A DNA stretch of 64,000 nt from JADKCL01 sp031415375 (lineage in GTDB: Bacteria > Bacteroidota > Bacteroidia > J057 > JADKCL01), in assembly GCA_031415375.1 (NCBI GenBank), contig JANORP010000378.1:1-64000 (forward strand). Reading direction: 5' to 3'. Of the stretch, positions 35,101-42,795 are shown piece after piece (the stretch's first letter is position 1; every line of letters starts with the position of its first letter). The position numbers and the translations under genes were made by a program. The notes under the pieces are model-generated. The model saw only the letters and a program-made list of their open reading frames with translations, ran no database searches and had not been told where the DNA came from.

Positions 35101-38100
35101 GTATGCAATCAGAGAGGCATTTGAAGGGACAAAATTGACTTTGGAGGAGTTCCTTGGCAACTTCATCCTTCCCAAAAGCATCAACTCCAAACATGGAGAC
35201 TCCAAAAACTCTCTAAAGCACGATGTACAGCCCTATTTCTACATACTGTGGCCAGTGATAAGGTGGTCAGCATTTGCTAGGCTTGGAATGTACAATGAAT
35301 CGTTGGTCGAAGCTGAGCTTGTCACTGCTATTGACCAATGCACTCGCCACTACTATCATTATGGTAGCCATCATGATAGGTATTTCTGGGAGAGAAATGT
35401 AGCCCAGACGCTATTCGAAGGAATTCGAGAGTTTGCAAATAGTCGTCCAATTCTTGATTTGCTAATCAAATTTCGGAAGCTAGGCGGTTCTGAAGGGCAT
35501 CCCGACACCAAACTTGAAGTCGCGGACTGGATTCTTCAAGCGAATGGAAATCGGGATACTGTTTTTACACTGATTAATGAAGCTCACAGAAACCTTGATT
35601 CAGCCATGATCAGCAGTAGCCGAAAGGCCGAATCCCTTATGAAATGTTCCGAATTGATGACTGGAATCAACCTTGATTACGCCAAAGAGCTTTTTCGCCG
35701 AGCCTTGGATGTATTGCATGACATTGACAATCAATCAATCTACGATCTTCGTTCGATTTCTAGTATTGGACAGCAAATCGAAGTGGGTGGGTATGCCTAT
35801 CCAGTACACAAGAGTTCGATTGTTGATTTTGCGAAATGTGTAGAAATTTTCGATAGGAAACTTGAAGACCGAGATCATTTCCCAATGCAGGAGGCACTCA
35901 CCACGATCACAAAACTGCATCCTCCAAGTGGCTTTTCGATAGCTTCCCGTTGGCATGATGCACACATAATTTCCATTGAATATGAGTTCAAGGAGGTAAT
36001 CGTTCAAGCAGTTGCCGGTAGGTTCATAGATCCAAAAATTGGTCTTATCCTTGCCTTGCTGACCACAAGAATCGTCGATATTTCCAGTACCGTGGAAAGA
36101 ATTCTCAACATTGCAGGAGAAGATACTGATTCAGAATTGTTATCTATTGCATTTGAAATTGGTCAAAAATGGCTATCTGAATGCCTAGAGCCGAGTTACG
36201 CGCGGAATGTAGTTTCATTTCTCGATACGCATGGAATTCGTGACTCGAATGAGGTTTCGGAATTTAGGAGATGGGCGAAGAGGGTAATGGAAATCGAGGC
36301 TGTTACAGAAAAACGATTCCAGGCATTGCCAAAGAGCATCGAGCAAGTTGAAGAAACCGATCGCATTCGGGATATGGAGCGAATTGCGCGAGCTTACAAT
36401 GATGAGGTTCTTCCTTCATTTTCAGCTGCCTTGAATGAAGTGCTGACTTCCAACATCAATGGCCGTTCATATCCTACAATTGCAAAATTCCTTCAAATAT
36501 TGAAAAGGGAAACCGACAATCGGCCAACGAAGCATGCGATGCAATTGAACGATCTTCTTCTCGTTGATGACGATGGCATTCGCCTTGATGTTGATGAAGC
36601 AATATTGGCCCGCCTATGTGATGAAACATGGAGAGCCAATCCGATCATAAAGATTTGGGTGCATCATAATCGTAACCAACTGCTTAACCGTTGTCCGATC
36701 TTCGTTCAGGATTTCGCGCCAATTTATCTGAGGGATATGGATAAGTGGGTATTGGCTCTTGATGTTTCAAGAGCGGAAATTATCATGCATCACATAAGTT
36801 GCTTCGATTCTTCGCTTGAAGAATTCTCTGCCACAACTTTCTATTCTTTTGCTGAGGAACTTGGGACTACGCTTGCCTCTGATCAAGCACAAAACGTCTT
36901 TGAATGGTGGTGTAAAAGAACGACATCGAAACTCGATCAGCAGAAGCTACCTTATGAGTTTGATGAGGGATTCTACTGTATGACTAATTCCCCAATGAAG
37001 GTGCTGGCAAGCCTATTCCAATGCCTTTTTTCAGATTCAGACATGGCAATTCGTTGGAGGGCTATTCACATCGCAAGGCGACTCAGCTTAATGAATGAAC
37101 CCGATCTACTTTCGAATTTGGTAAGACTTCACGACATTCGAAAGCACTCTTTAAGGCTAGATAGCCCCTTCAAGCTTCCCACGCTACCTTACTATTCCTT
37201 TTCAGGTAAGACTTCGCTTTTGATCCTATTGGAGCAACTTGTGCTAGACAACCCTTTGCTTGTGTTGCCATTCAAGGCATTTCTGATGGATGAATTCCAG
37301 GCCATTGATGACGGCCACCTTCTGATAAGGATGTTGGCTCGAAGGATAATGCAAAAATTGCAGAAGGATGTTCCAGATGGATATCCCTTGGAGACGGTTA
37401 GTTCGTGGAACAGTCTAGGTAAGTCTAAAAAGACCAGAAAGCGGCAACCCCACGAAAAAGAAATTGCACCAACGCTCCGATTTAGGTTCGATTGGTTTGA
37501 CACACTTCCTTATTGGTATCAATACGTTGCTGCTGGCTTTGGCCTCAGCAGGGAACAATTTGCACTTGAGGTAGAACACTGGATCGAGCGTCAACCAAGT
37601 ATCGATTTGGGTTCTGACACACCCGAACCATACAAAGAAGTCAAGAAGTTCGAATCATGGAAGTTGTCACACTCCCAAGGTGATATTCCCAGGGTTGAAT
37701 GTTTCGCAAGGTATCTTGAATTTCACGGGATGTATGTTGCATCCAATAGGCTACTCCAAGATTGGGCATGGAAACAGGAATATAGCCATGATTCCATCGA
37801 GGAGCATTTTCTGACTTACAAATTCAATGACCGCTCGATCTGGCCTTCATTGAGAACAACACCAAGGCCGTTGGACGTTTCCATCTACAACTTTCCAAAA
37901 GACAAGAAAGAGTGGCTTGCTTCGATTGAAGATGTAGAATTCCTTTTAGGGCTTGGATTGGAAAGCGATCTTTATCCAGACTCATTATTGGTGGGAGGCC
38001 ATCACGAAGTGCTTCTTGGCGGCAATGAGAGAAAAGTTATTACAGAGTCGGCAGTTGTGCCAATTGCAGACTCAATGCGTGTAGCATTTAGTCTCTCAAC

Positions 38101-38644
38101 TCTATTAACCCCATACGAGGTTTATGTGCCTCAGGATTACGATCACTCAGAATTGGAAAACTGGACGATGGAGACAGAAATGAAAGGTTGGATTCGCCAT
38201 GCAGAAGGTGAAATCAGCTTCCCCTTCAAATTCGACCCCTTTCTTTTTGATGCCGACCTCCCTTCGATCGAACCCGGCCCTGCCATCCAAAAGAAATGGA
38301 ATTTGCAGTACGAGGAAAACCAACTTCATGAATGGAAAAAAGGCAAGACTGGTGAACTGGCATTCTTTCGCGAACATTGGTCGGGCATGAATAGCCGTCA
38401 GTATCCCACAGATTACTCAAAAGGCTCTCGTCTTTGGGTGAAACGGAAACTGCTAAAATCGCATCTCAAAGCACAGAAGGTTGCCTTGATTCTTACGGTC
38501 ATGGTTGCTCATGACGTGGAACGTGGCCACCGCTCCACGGGAGACAAAGAACGAATGTATCGCCATCGGGTGTTTTTGATTGAGCCGAGCGGGGAAGTCT
38601 TAGCTTTTGGGGATGGAGAGACTCATTTGATTGGGCAACTTTGA
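32174..38644 (+). CDS. Avs-like STAND NTPase with N-terminal PD-(D/E)XK-type nuclease
   Basis: A 2156-residue protein without membrane segments. N-terminal domain (1-190): GDDYHESYVV, VEGLPF, QALDVTEYH (Asp64) and FVQVKYS (Gln84, Lys86) fit a PD-(D/E)XK-like nuclease of the Cap4/DUF4297 type. STAND/NACHT-type ATPase (about 285-620): Walker A HSDAGCGKST (316-325), Walker B FLFLVVDAAD (414-423) and sensor RLILTCRTYR (451-460). The last 1500 residues are helical and TPR-like, the usual sensor part. This build matches Avs (AVAST) anti-phage proteins, which detect conserved phage proteins and cut DNA. The precise subtype and trigger cannot be told. The gene is AT-richer than its surroundings and converges on the TIGR04141-type gene. 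Confidence 0.85.
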   Translation: MKTQSAARLSNAGDDYHESYVVEKILGFLGQAGKSNLEKITVEGLPFLEENRIDPTGQGFQALDVTEYHGKNVSGEYAQINFVQVKYSTNNSDETWTLGDLCEKKKGTRKESILSKLVAAFLKFNRSLEKFETTKCVKLQLVSNRCLSDDLRTKLEIVSKAVAGCATVEDYKQTARPVFLKNLDLLLDCLKERDCTDEEEWQALQALDFSLSGASSRLEKEHENRKTIINLGTEQTDKVFAEIYQLVRRKLMPENERYNTITKSDVLVRLGINDLDEIFPCKPHLNLRILKPIQRSATEAIVSEILAGNQNKFFIHSDAGCGKSTFVSNIADRLPQNSVAITYDCYGGGDYDEKLGLRHKHKYAFQQIVNELAVALGSPFQISPIQQDDDCLRKFVNNLQIACQNLAEQDKDAFLFLVVDAADNSITGASSHQNSSFVSDLMRIPMPKNARLILTCRTYRLTEFDLSSSDIQAIPLGPFDQSETETLLLMNEILFSSVDVSRFHELSRGIPRIMSYALEAGKFKIQDAIKVLEPNGMDVEQLISLIFYDATKKLRNPENALLIASLMRYLPKPIDKAFLASASELPMGEIQSFLDDLSPFITVDHEKVSFRDEDWSHYVKEHFLSEEVQGIAAKKALAVADANPYATKHLGVFLLEAGLVTDLIDAILNEKYLGSIDDYSCRRRFHFQRAILGIGATIKTNNREVLTKMLFVAGDAQMSDQATLEIIGQNPRLAILHGNARTVETLMGFGEGKHFSRERFLKLLQIALALAGTEDGFLKARHFLDLATSWLEHAIESDDNSWDDSGRKRILNEDFVSALQAQILIYGYEVGMDKLQQWSWKCQAERVLRDAIIQLGWRRQDQALIAKRLAPILKSQDLEIRAVALTCMSREGYLDVDSIKEQFVQICNASIGMSVWSNSHGSMLTELVLDFFELEPSSPAIAELVKRLINVQIGSNLSFQNGTASSYSAFGLLLKAYAIREAFEGTKLTLEEFLGNFILPKSINSKHGDSKNSLKHDVQPYFYILWPVIRWSAFARLGMYNESLVEAELVTAIDQCTRHYYHYGSHHDRYFWERNVAQTLFEGIREFANSRPILDLLIKFRKLGGSEGHPDTKLEVADWILQANGNRDTVFTLINEAHRNLDSAMISSSRKAESLMKCSELMTGINLDYAKELFRRALDVLHDIDNQSIYDLRSISSIGQQIEVGGYAYPVHKSSIVDFAKCVEIFDRKLEDRDHFPMQEALTTITKLHPPSGFSIASRWHDAHIISIEYEFKEVIVQAVAGRFIDPKIGLILALLTTRIVDISSTVERILNIAGEDTDSELLSIAFEIGQKWLSECLEPSYARNVVSFLDTHGIRDSNEVSEFRRWAKRVMEIEAVTEKRFQALPKSIEQVEETDRIRDMERIARAYNDEVLPSFSAALNEVLTSNINGRSYPTIAKFLQILKRETDNRPTKHAMQLNDLLLVDDDGIRLDVDEAILARLCDETWRANPIIKIWVHHNRNQLLNRCPIFVQDFAPIYLRDMDKWVLALDVSRAEIIMHHISCFDSSLEEFSATTFYSFAEELGTTLASDQAQNVFEWWCKRTTSKLDQQKLPYEFDEGFYCMTNSPMKVLASLFQCLFSDSDMAIRWRAIHIARRLSLMNEPDLLSNLVRLHDIRKHSLRLDSPFKLPTLPYYSFSGKTSLLILLEQLVLDNPLLVLPFKAFLMDEFQAIDDGHLLIRMLARRIMQKLQKDVPDGYPLETVSSWNSLGKSKKTRKRQPHEKEIAPTLRFRFDWFDTLPYWYQYVAAGFGLSREQFALEVEHWIERQPSIDLGSDTPEPYKEVKKFESWKLSHSQGDIPRVECFARYLEFHGMYVASNRLLQDWAWKQEYSHDSIEEHFLTYKFNDRSIWPSLRTTPRPLDVSIYNFPKDKKEWLASIEDVEFLLGLGLESDLYPDSLLVGGHHEVLLGGNERKVITESAVVPIADSMRVAFSLSTLLTPYEVYVPQDYDHSELENWTMETEMKGWIRHAEGEISFPFKFDPFLFDADLPSIEPGPAIQKKWNLQYEENQLHEWKKGKTGELAFFREHWSGMNSRQYPTDYSKGSRLWVKRKLLKSHLKAQKVALILTVMVAHDVERGHRSTGDKERMYRHRVFLIEPSGEVLAFGDGETHLIGQL

Positions 38645-38704
38645 CCTGAGACGGGGCGGTCAGACAACTCCGGAAAGTGATGCTCGGGGGAGATACCATG
38701 TGTA

Positions 38705-40477
38705 CTAAGACCTTAGGATTTGCTGTATTTGCAATTCGATGTCCAGGCCTCGCATTTCTTGTATAAGGCTATGTAGGGAAAATTTGGCAATGTTGGAGTC
38801 GAATTGCTCCATATCCACGAGCCTTCTGACACCTGATGCACTGGTATCAAGGATCGCCAACACAAATGCAAGCCGCCTTTCGTTGAATAATTGCACAAAG
38901 TCGTCTTCGGACAAGGCAGAGAGTTGGGGCTTTAGAGCTGTTAGGCCAGATGAAGTTGAAACTGTTTGGTAGAGCTTCCTGAAATAAACACCGCCAGCCA
39001 ATTTGTCTTCTCGTAACCTTTTCGCAGCTATCAGTATTTGATTTGTCAGATCCCGTGTTGTGTTTTTGAATCCTTCCTTAACGTGAACGAAGTAAATTTT
39101 CTCTGCATCCCACTGCAAAATGTCGCAAGCTTCTATATTCTCTGGCGTTACAGTATCAAAGACAAGCGTTTTATCCTTTCCCAAATGGGAGAGGTTGTAT
39201 TTCCCCTCTGAGGATATGGTTGCACCCCAGCGTTCCAATTGCCGCCCATATTGATGATCTTTCACAAAGGATTTGCAATGTGCATTCAACCTCTCCACAA
39301 ACGTATCCTTAATTTCGAACCACTCTCGGTCTATAAAAAAATAGCTATGGCTATTGTCGGTAATTTCAGTAAATAGGTGATCCCTCAACTTTCCAGTGGT
39401 GAGTACCGATCCATTCTCATCAATACTCTCCACTATTGTCTGATCGAAGAATCTTTCAAATTGATTCTTTGTCAATCCCGCTCGTAGTGATGTAAAATGC
39501 CCTATTGTCATGCTCATATTTTGCAAGGGCTCTTGAAAGGTCGATTGCTTTGTTTGCCCCCCAACCTTCGTTGAGAGGTAGAATTCATTTGCAGTGAGGT
39601 AACGGTCAAACTCTTTGTGGCATATCTCAATGTCAGAATTAAAGTTGGGAAGTAAAGTTTTCCAAACGGCATCGAAAAGGCGAGCCTCTAATGCTGTGAG
39701 CAGGCTTCTTTGCCTCTTATCGATTTTCGACACGGAATTGATTACAATAGGCGCGTTGCTGGAACTCAACAACTGAATACACCGATCAATGATGCGTGTA
39801 AGTGTCGGCAGGTCAAGTGATTTCTTGATCATGAACGAGCTCTTGGCAATACATAGGCCCGATTTTGGAACTTCTGCGGCAGTGAAGCCGAAAGTATCGA
39901 TCAGTATTTGCTTACTTAAATTTGCTTGCAATTCTTGGTAAATATTACCAAAATTCTCATTCTCAAAAAGGTTGTATTCATTTCTGAAGAACTTAACCGA
40001 ACCAAGAATGCTTCCAACAATGCTCTTTTCCTTGGCAGCACGTAGGACTCTCTCATCTGATCGCACCAACCGTGAAATGATTTCAAGGCCAAACTCTTGA
40101 TTCGTAAAATCTTGTATTGCTGTATGGCCAAAGCCACCTGTGACAGCAAAAATTTGAGCGGTCGATTGTACCTTCAAAAAAAGGACAAAGCTTTCATTCT
40201 GACCTAAACGGCTCTTTAGAATCTTTGAGTCCTCCTTTGCAATCGTAGTAATGAACTCTTTCCAACTCACTTCGGAGCTGCTTTTTCTATAAAATAACAA
40301 GAGGTCGAAGTTTCCAAAACTGTCAACAATCAAAGCCTGCTTCTTGAACCCCTTTGCCCTGATCTTGCTTTCCAAAAATTCAAAATTGATGTTCTCCACA
40401 ACGGTAGGTCGATTTGGAACTGCTGAAGTAAAGTTGGCCTGGATTTGATAAATGGCGAATTGGATTTTTGCTGACAT
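38705..40477 (-). CDS. TIGR04141/DUF6119-type sporadically distributed protein
   Basis: A 590-residue protein with no signal peptide or membrane segment. From memory of the family, the order of features matches TIGR04141 (DUF6119) proteins: an N-terminal IQFAIYQIQ strand, FLKVQSTAQIFAVTGGFGHTAIQDFTNQEFGLEIISRLV, a centre with LTALEARLFDAVWK, and a C-terminal part with DILQWDAEKIYFVHVKEGFKNTTRDLTNQILIAAKRL, which resembles a nuclease-like VHVK core. Such proteins are patchy in bacteria and frequently placed beside defence genes. Its function is not established. It is convergent with the STAND gene (60-base gap), which may be a single defence locus. Confidence 0.65.
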   Translation of the reverse strand: MSAKIQFAIYQIQANFTSAVPNRPTVVENINFEFLESKIRAKGFKKQALIVDSFGNFDLLLFYRKSSSEVSWKEFITTIAKEDSKILKSRLGQNESFVLFLKVQSTAQIFAVTGGFGHTAIQDFTNQEFGLEIISRLVRSDERVLRAAKEKSIVGSILGSVKFFRNEYNLFENENFGNIYQELQANLSKQILIDTFGFTAAEVPKSGLCIAKSSFMIKKSLDLPTLTRIIDRCIQLLSSSNAPIVINSVSKIDKRQRSLLTALEARLFDAVWKTLLPNFNSDIEICHKEFDRYLTANEFYLSTKVGGQTKQSTFQEPLQNMSMTIGHFTSLRAGLTKNQFERFFDQTIVESIDENGSVLTTGKLRDHLFTEITDNSHSYFFIDREWFEIKDTFVERLNAHCKSFVKDHQYGRQLERWGATISSEGKYNLSHLGKDKTLVFDTVTPENIEACDILQWDAEKIYFVHVKEGFKNTTRDLTNQILIAAKRLREDKLAGGVYFRKLYQTVSTSSGLTALKPQLSALSEDDFVQLFNERRLAFVLAILDTSASGVRRLVDMEQFDSNIAKFSLHSLIQEMRGLDIELQIQQILRS

Positions 40478-40667
40478 TTTTTATTTTTCTGACGTTAGAC
40501 TTCTGAATAATTTTTAACCTTCCTACCCTTAGGGCGTTGTAGAGTATTCAAGAACACTCAAGAAAAACCTGTAATATCTTGCTACGGGTGGTGTTCTACT
40601 TTATGAATTCTCGTGAAGGCGGTTATGCCTGAAAAGCCATCAGGGAATGAGAAGGATGCAAAGACAT

Positions 40668-40928
40668 TTAAGGCAAGGTTCCCCATGTGGCATTGCCGCC
40701 CAAAACCCGGGTGCTATCATTGGGGAAAGGGAAGATGCGCAGTGTGCCAAGTTGGTCGGCTATGACAAGGTTGGTGTCGGCACTAGCAAGATGATTGGAG
40801 CGGATATAGCCAACTACGTAGAGCTTTTCTTGCGGAGCGCAAGTGTCGGTGCCTACGTTTTGGGCATGGGCATTGACCGTTAGTATGGTGAACAAGATGA
40901 CTTTTAGAGAAGGTACTATTCTCTTCAT
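40668..40928 (-). pseudogene. Truncated secreted repeat-protein remnant
   Basis: An 86-residue frame from the ATG at 40928 with a signal peptide (residues 1-22, ending VNAHAQ) and then NVGTDTCAPQEKLYVVGYIRSN...VVADQLGTLRIF-like sequence ending GGNATWGTLP and a stop. The pattern, with NVGT.T..PQEKL and G.atW, is that of the N-terminus of large secreted Bacteroidota proteins (often with tail-fibre-like or S74-type C-termini), which continue far beyond this point. It is therefore probably the 5' remnant of a longer gene broken by insertion. A small complete protein cannot be excluded. Confidence 0.5.
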
Positions 40929-41099
40929 ATTGCTGATTTGTTGGAGATACGTAATGCGAGGCAAAATGTTATTCCAACAATTTCGTGACCACTTTGGCTA
41001 GCGAGTGGATAAGTTTTGTCATGTGGGAAGCAACCCTGACACTCAATAGGCGTAAGTTTACACGCCCTGCGGTTTAGCTGCTGGGGAATGCTATTAAAG

Positions 41100-41366
41100 T
41101 TCCTCCCTTGCGAGAACTGGCTGAGCGGCCTTTCAAGGTTCGAACCTTGAAACGGAGCTTCACGCTGATCCCAAACTTGGAGAGCATTGAAAGCATGAGG
41201 ATGAGTGTCTTTATCATTTCTTGGTAAATATACGAATTTTCATTATTCACTTTGCGACAGTCTGGCAGTGCTGGGCTGGAGAATGCGAGGGGTGACCTAC
41301 GCAGATTTTAGCGCCGGGGGGGCCATGATGGACGCGAATTGGGTCTCCCCGGCATTGATTTTTTGA
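41100..41366 (+). ncRNA. Candidate non-coding RNA upstream of the reverse transcriptase
   Basis: No gene fits this stretch on the sense strand. It holds a perfect 22-base palindrome at 41131-41152 (half-site TTTCAAGGTTC) and a GC-rich hairpin, GCCGGGG (41313-41319) with CCCCGGC (41347-41353), followed by ATTGATTTTTT. It ends just before the reverse transcriptase ATG at 41382. Some defence reverse transcriptases (DRT2, retrons) use an RNA encoded at this position as template. Boundaries and existence of the RNA are inferred. Confidence 0.4.
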
Positions 41367-41381
41367 TTGCTTTATTTGCCT

Positions 41382-42755
41382 ATGGAAATTGATTACTCTT
41401 GGAAAGAAAAAGAATTGGAAAAGGAAAGACGTGGCGGTCGCCGATATCTTCATTTTGATTCCAAGGTAAGTGTAGATGCTTACTTTGATCGGGTGTGTTC
41501 GCCTAAATGGGTGAGTCGGCGAGGTTTTCTACCTTTTCTCCATATCACGATTGATACACCACGGGTGCGGTTTTCCGCCAAAGAAAATCGGCGTGTCTTT
41601 CAAAGGAAACCCCGAGAGATCTATTTTGCGAGTCATGTTGACTCCCTCGTATTCAGTTACTATGCTTGGCAGTTGCAAATGCGGTATGAGGAATACTTGA
41701 AGGACAAGCCTGGTATCAGCGAAGCTGCGTTGGCCTACCGTTCCCTTGGAAAAAACAATCTACACTTTGCCAAGCAGGTTTTTGATTGGATCAAGGCTCT
41801 CAATCAACCGCTTGTAGCCCTTTGCTTTGATATCAAATCCTTCTTTGACAATATGGATCATGCGATTTTGCTCGATAATTGGAAGACGGTGGAAGGCATT
41901 GACAGGTTGGAAGAGGATGCCTTTCAGGTATTTCGCGCCAATACGCAGTTCGCTTGGGTTGAGGATCGTTGTGTGAAGGAATTGTTTCCGCTTGAAAATG
42001 GCAAGGGTTATCAGCAGCGACTTTGCTCACCAATGGAATTCAGGGAAGTTGTACGGGCAAAGAAACTTATCCAATGTAATCAGAACGGCTGCGGCGTACC
42101 TCAAGGGTCACCGATCAGTGCTGTGCTGTCGAACCTCTATATGCTGGACTTGGATGCGGCTGGTTCTGAATTTGCGTTGCAGTATGGGGCTTTGTATCGG
42201 CGATATTCTGATGATATCTTGATCGTGTGTGAACCTCAACACCAAGCAATTGCAAATGAGATGCTCAAATACCATGTAGCTCAACTCAAGCTCACGCTGA
42301 GTGTTGAGAAAACGGACGTGACTCATTTTGATTTGGATGAGCATGGGGCTTTGCAAGCTCATGACGGAAAGGGCAATGGGAAACGGATGCAGTACTTAGG
42401 TGTGGAATTTGACGGGAAGCGGCCCTTGCTTCGGTCGTCTAGTTTGTCGCGATACCATCGCAAGCGGGTGAAGGCTGTGAAATTGGCCATCGGCAGGACA
42501 ATAGGAAACAAGTCTCGGGGAGATCAGGTGTTTTTGCGGAAGCTGTTCATGCGGTACTCGCATTTAGGCAGAGCCAATTTTATCGCTTACGCATATCGAG
42601 CCAGCGAAATTTTAGAGTCGCGTGCAATTCGGAAGCAGGTGGGCGGTAATTTGGAGACTTTGGTGAAGCTGACAAATATGAAGCGTGGACGAGTTGGAGA
42701 GGAAAGGGTTGATCGGCGGGAGCGAGATTTACGGCGGGCTAGGAAACGCCAATGA
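41382..42755 (+). CDS. Reverse transcriptase, defence-associated (DRT/UG-type)
   Basis: A 457-residue reverse transcriptase from the ATG at 41382. Polymerase motifs: FDIKSFFDN with Asp150 (motif A), GVPQGSPISAVLSNLYM (motif B) and YRRYSDDILIV with Asp277 and Asp278 (motif C; YSDD instead of the common YADD). The N-terminal part FLPFLHITIDTPRVRFSAKENRR and KPREIYFASHVDSLVFSYYAWQL matches, as I recall, the DRT2/UG-group antiviral reverse transcriptases. There is no retron VTG motif and no maturase or HNH domain of group II introns. It is followed after 40 bases by a membrane protein gene and preceded by a structured non-coding stretch. Confidence 0.88.
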   Translation: MEIDYSWKEKELEKERRGGRRYLHFDSKVSVDAYFDRVCSPKWVSRRGFLPFLHITIDTPRVRFSAKENRRVFQRKPREIYFASHVDSLVFSYYAWQLQMRYEEYLKDKPGISEAALAYRSLGKNNLHFAKQVFDWIKALNQPLVALCFDIKSFFDNMDHAILLDNWKTVEGIDRLEEDAFQVFRANTQFAWVEDRCVKELFPLENGKGYQQRLCSPMEFREVVRAKKLIQCNQNGCGVPQGSPISAVLSNLYMLDLDAAGSEFALQYGALYRRYSDDILIVCEPQHQAIANEMLKYHVAQLKLTLSVEKTDVTHFDLDEHGALQAHDGKGNGKRMQYLGVEFDGKRPLLRSSSLSRYHRKRVKAVKLAIGRTIGNKSRGDQVFLRKLFMRYSHLGRANFIAYAYRASEILESRAIRKQVGGNLETLVKLTNMKRGRVGEERVDRRERDLRRARKRQ

Positions 42756-42795
42756 ACAGCCTTGATATTCGGATTCATTTATAAGTGGAATAGGA

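Noticed and set aside
41131..41152. Palindrome considered as a tRNA T-arm
   Set aside because: The loop has six bases rather than seven and no anticodon arm is present. It is better treated as part of a structured RNA or an operator.
41382..42755. Reverse transcriptase as a retron or a group II intron maturase
   Set aside because: No retron VTG motif and no maturase or HNH domain; no intron domain V/VI hairpin was seen downstream.
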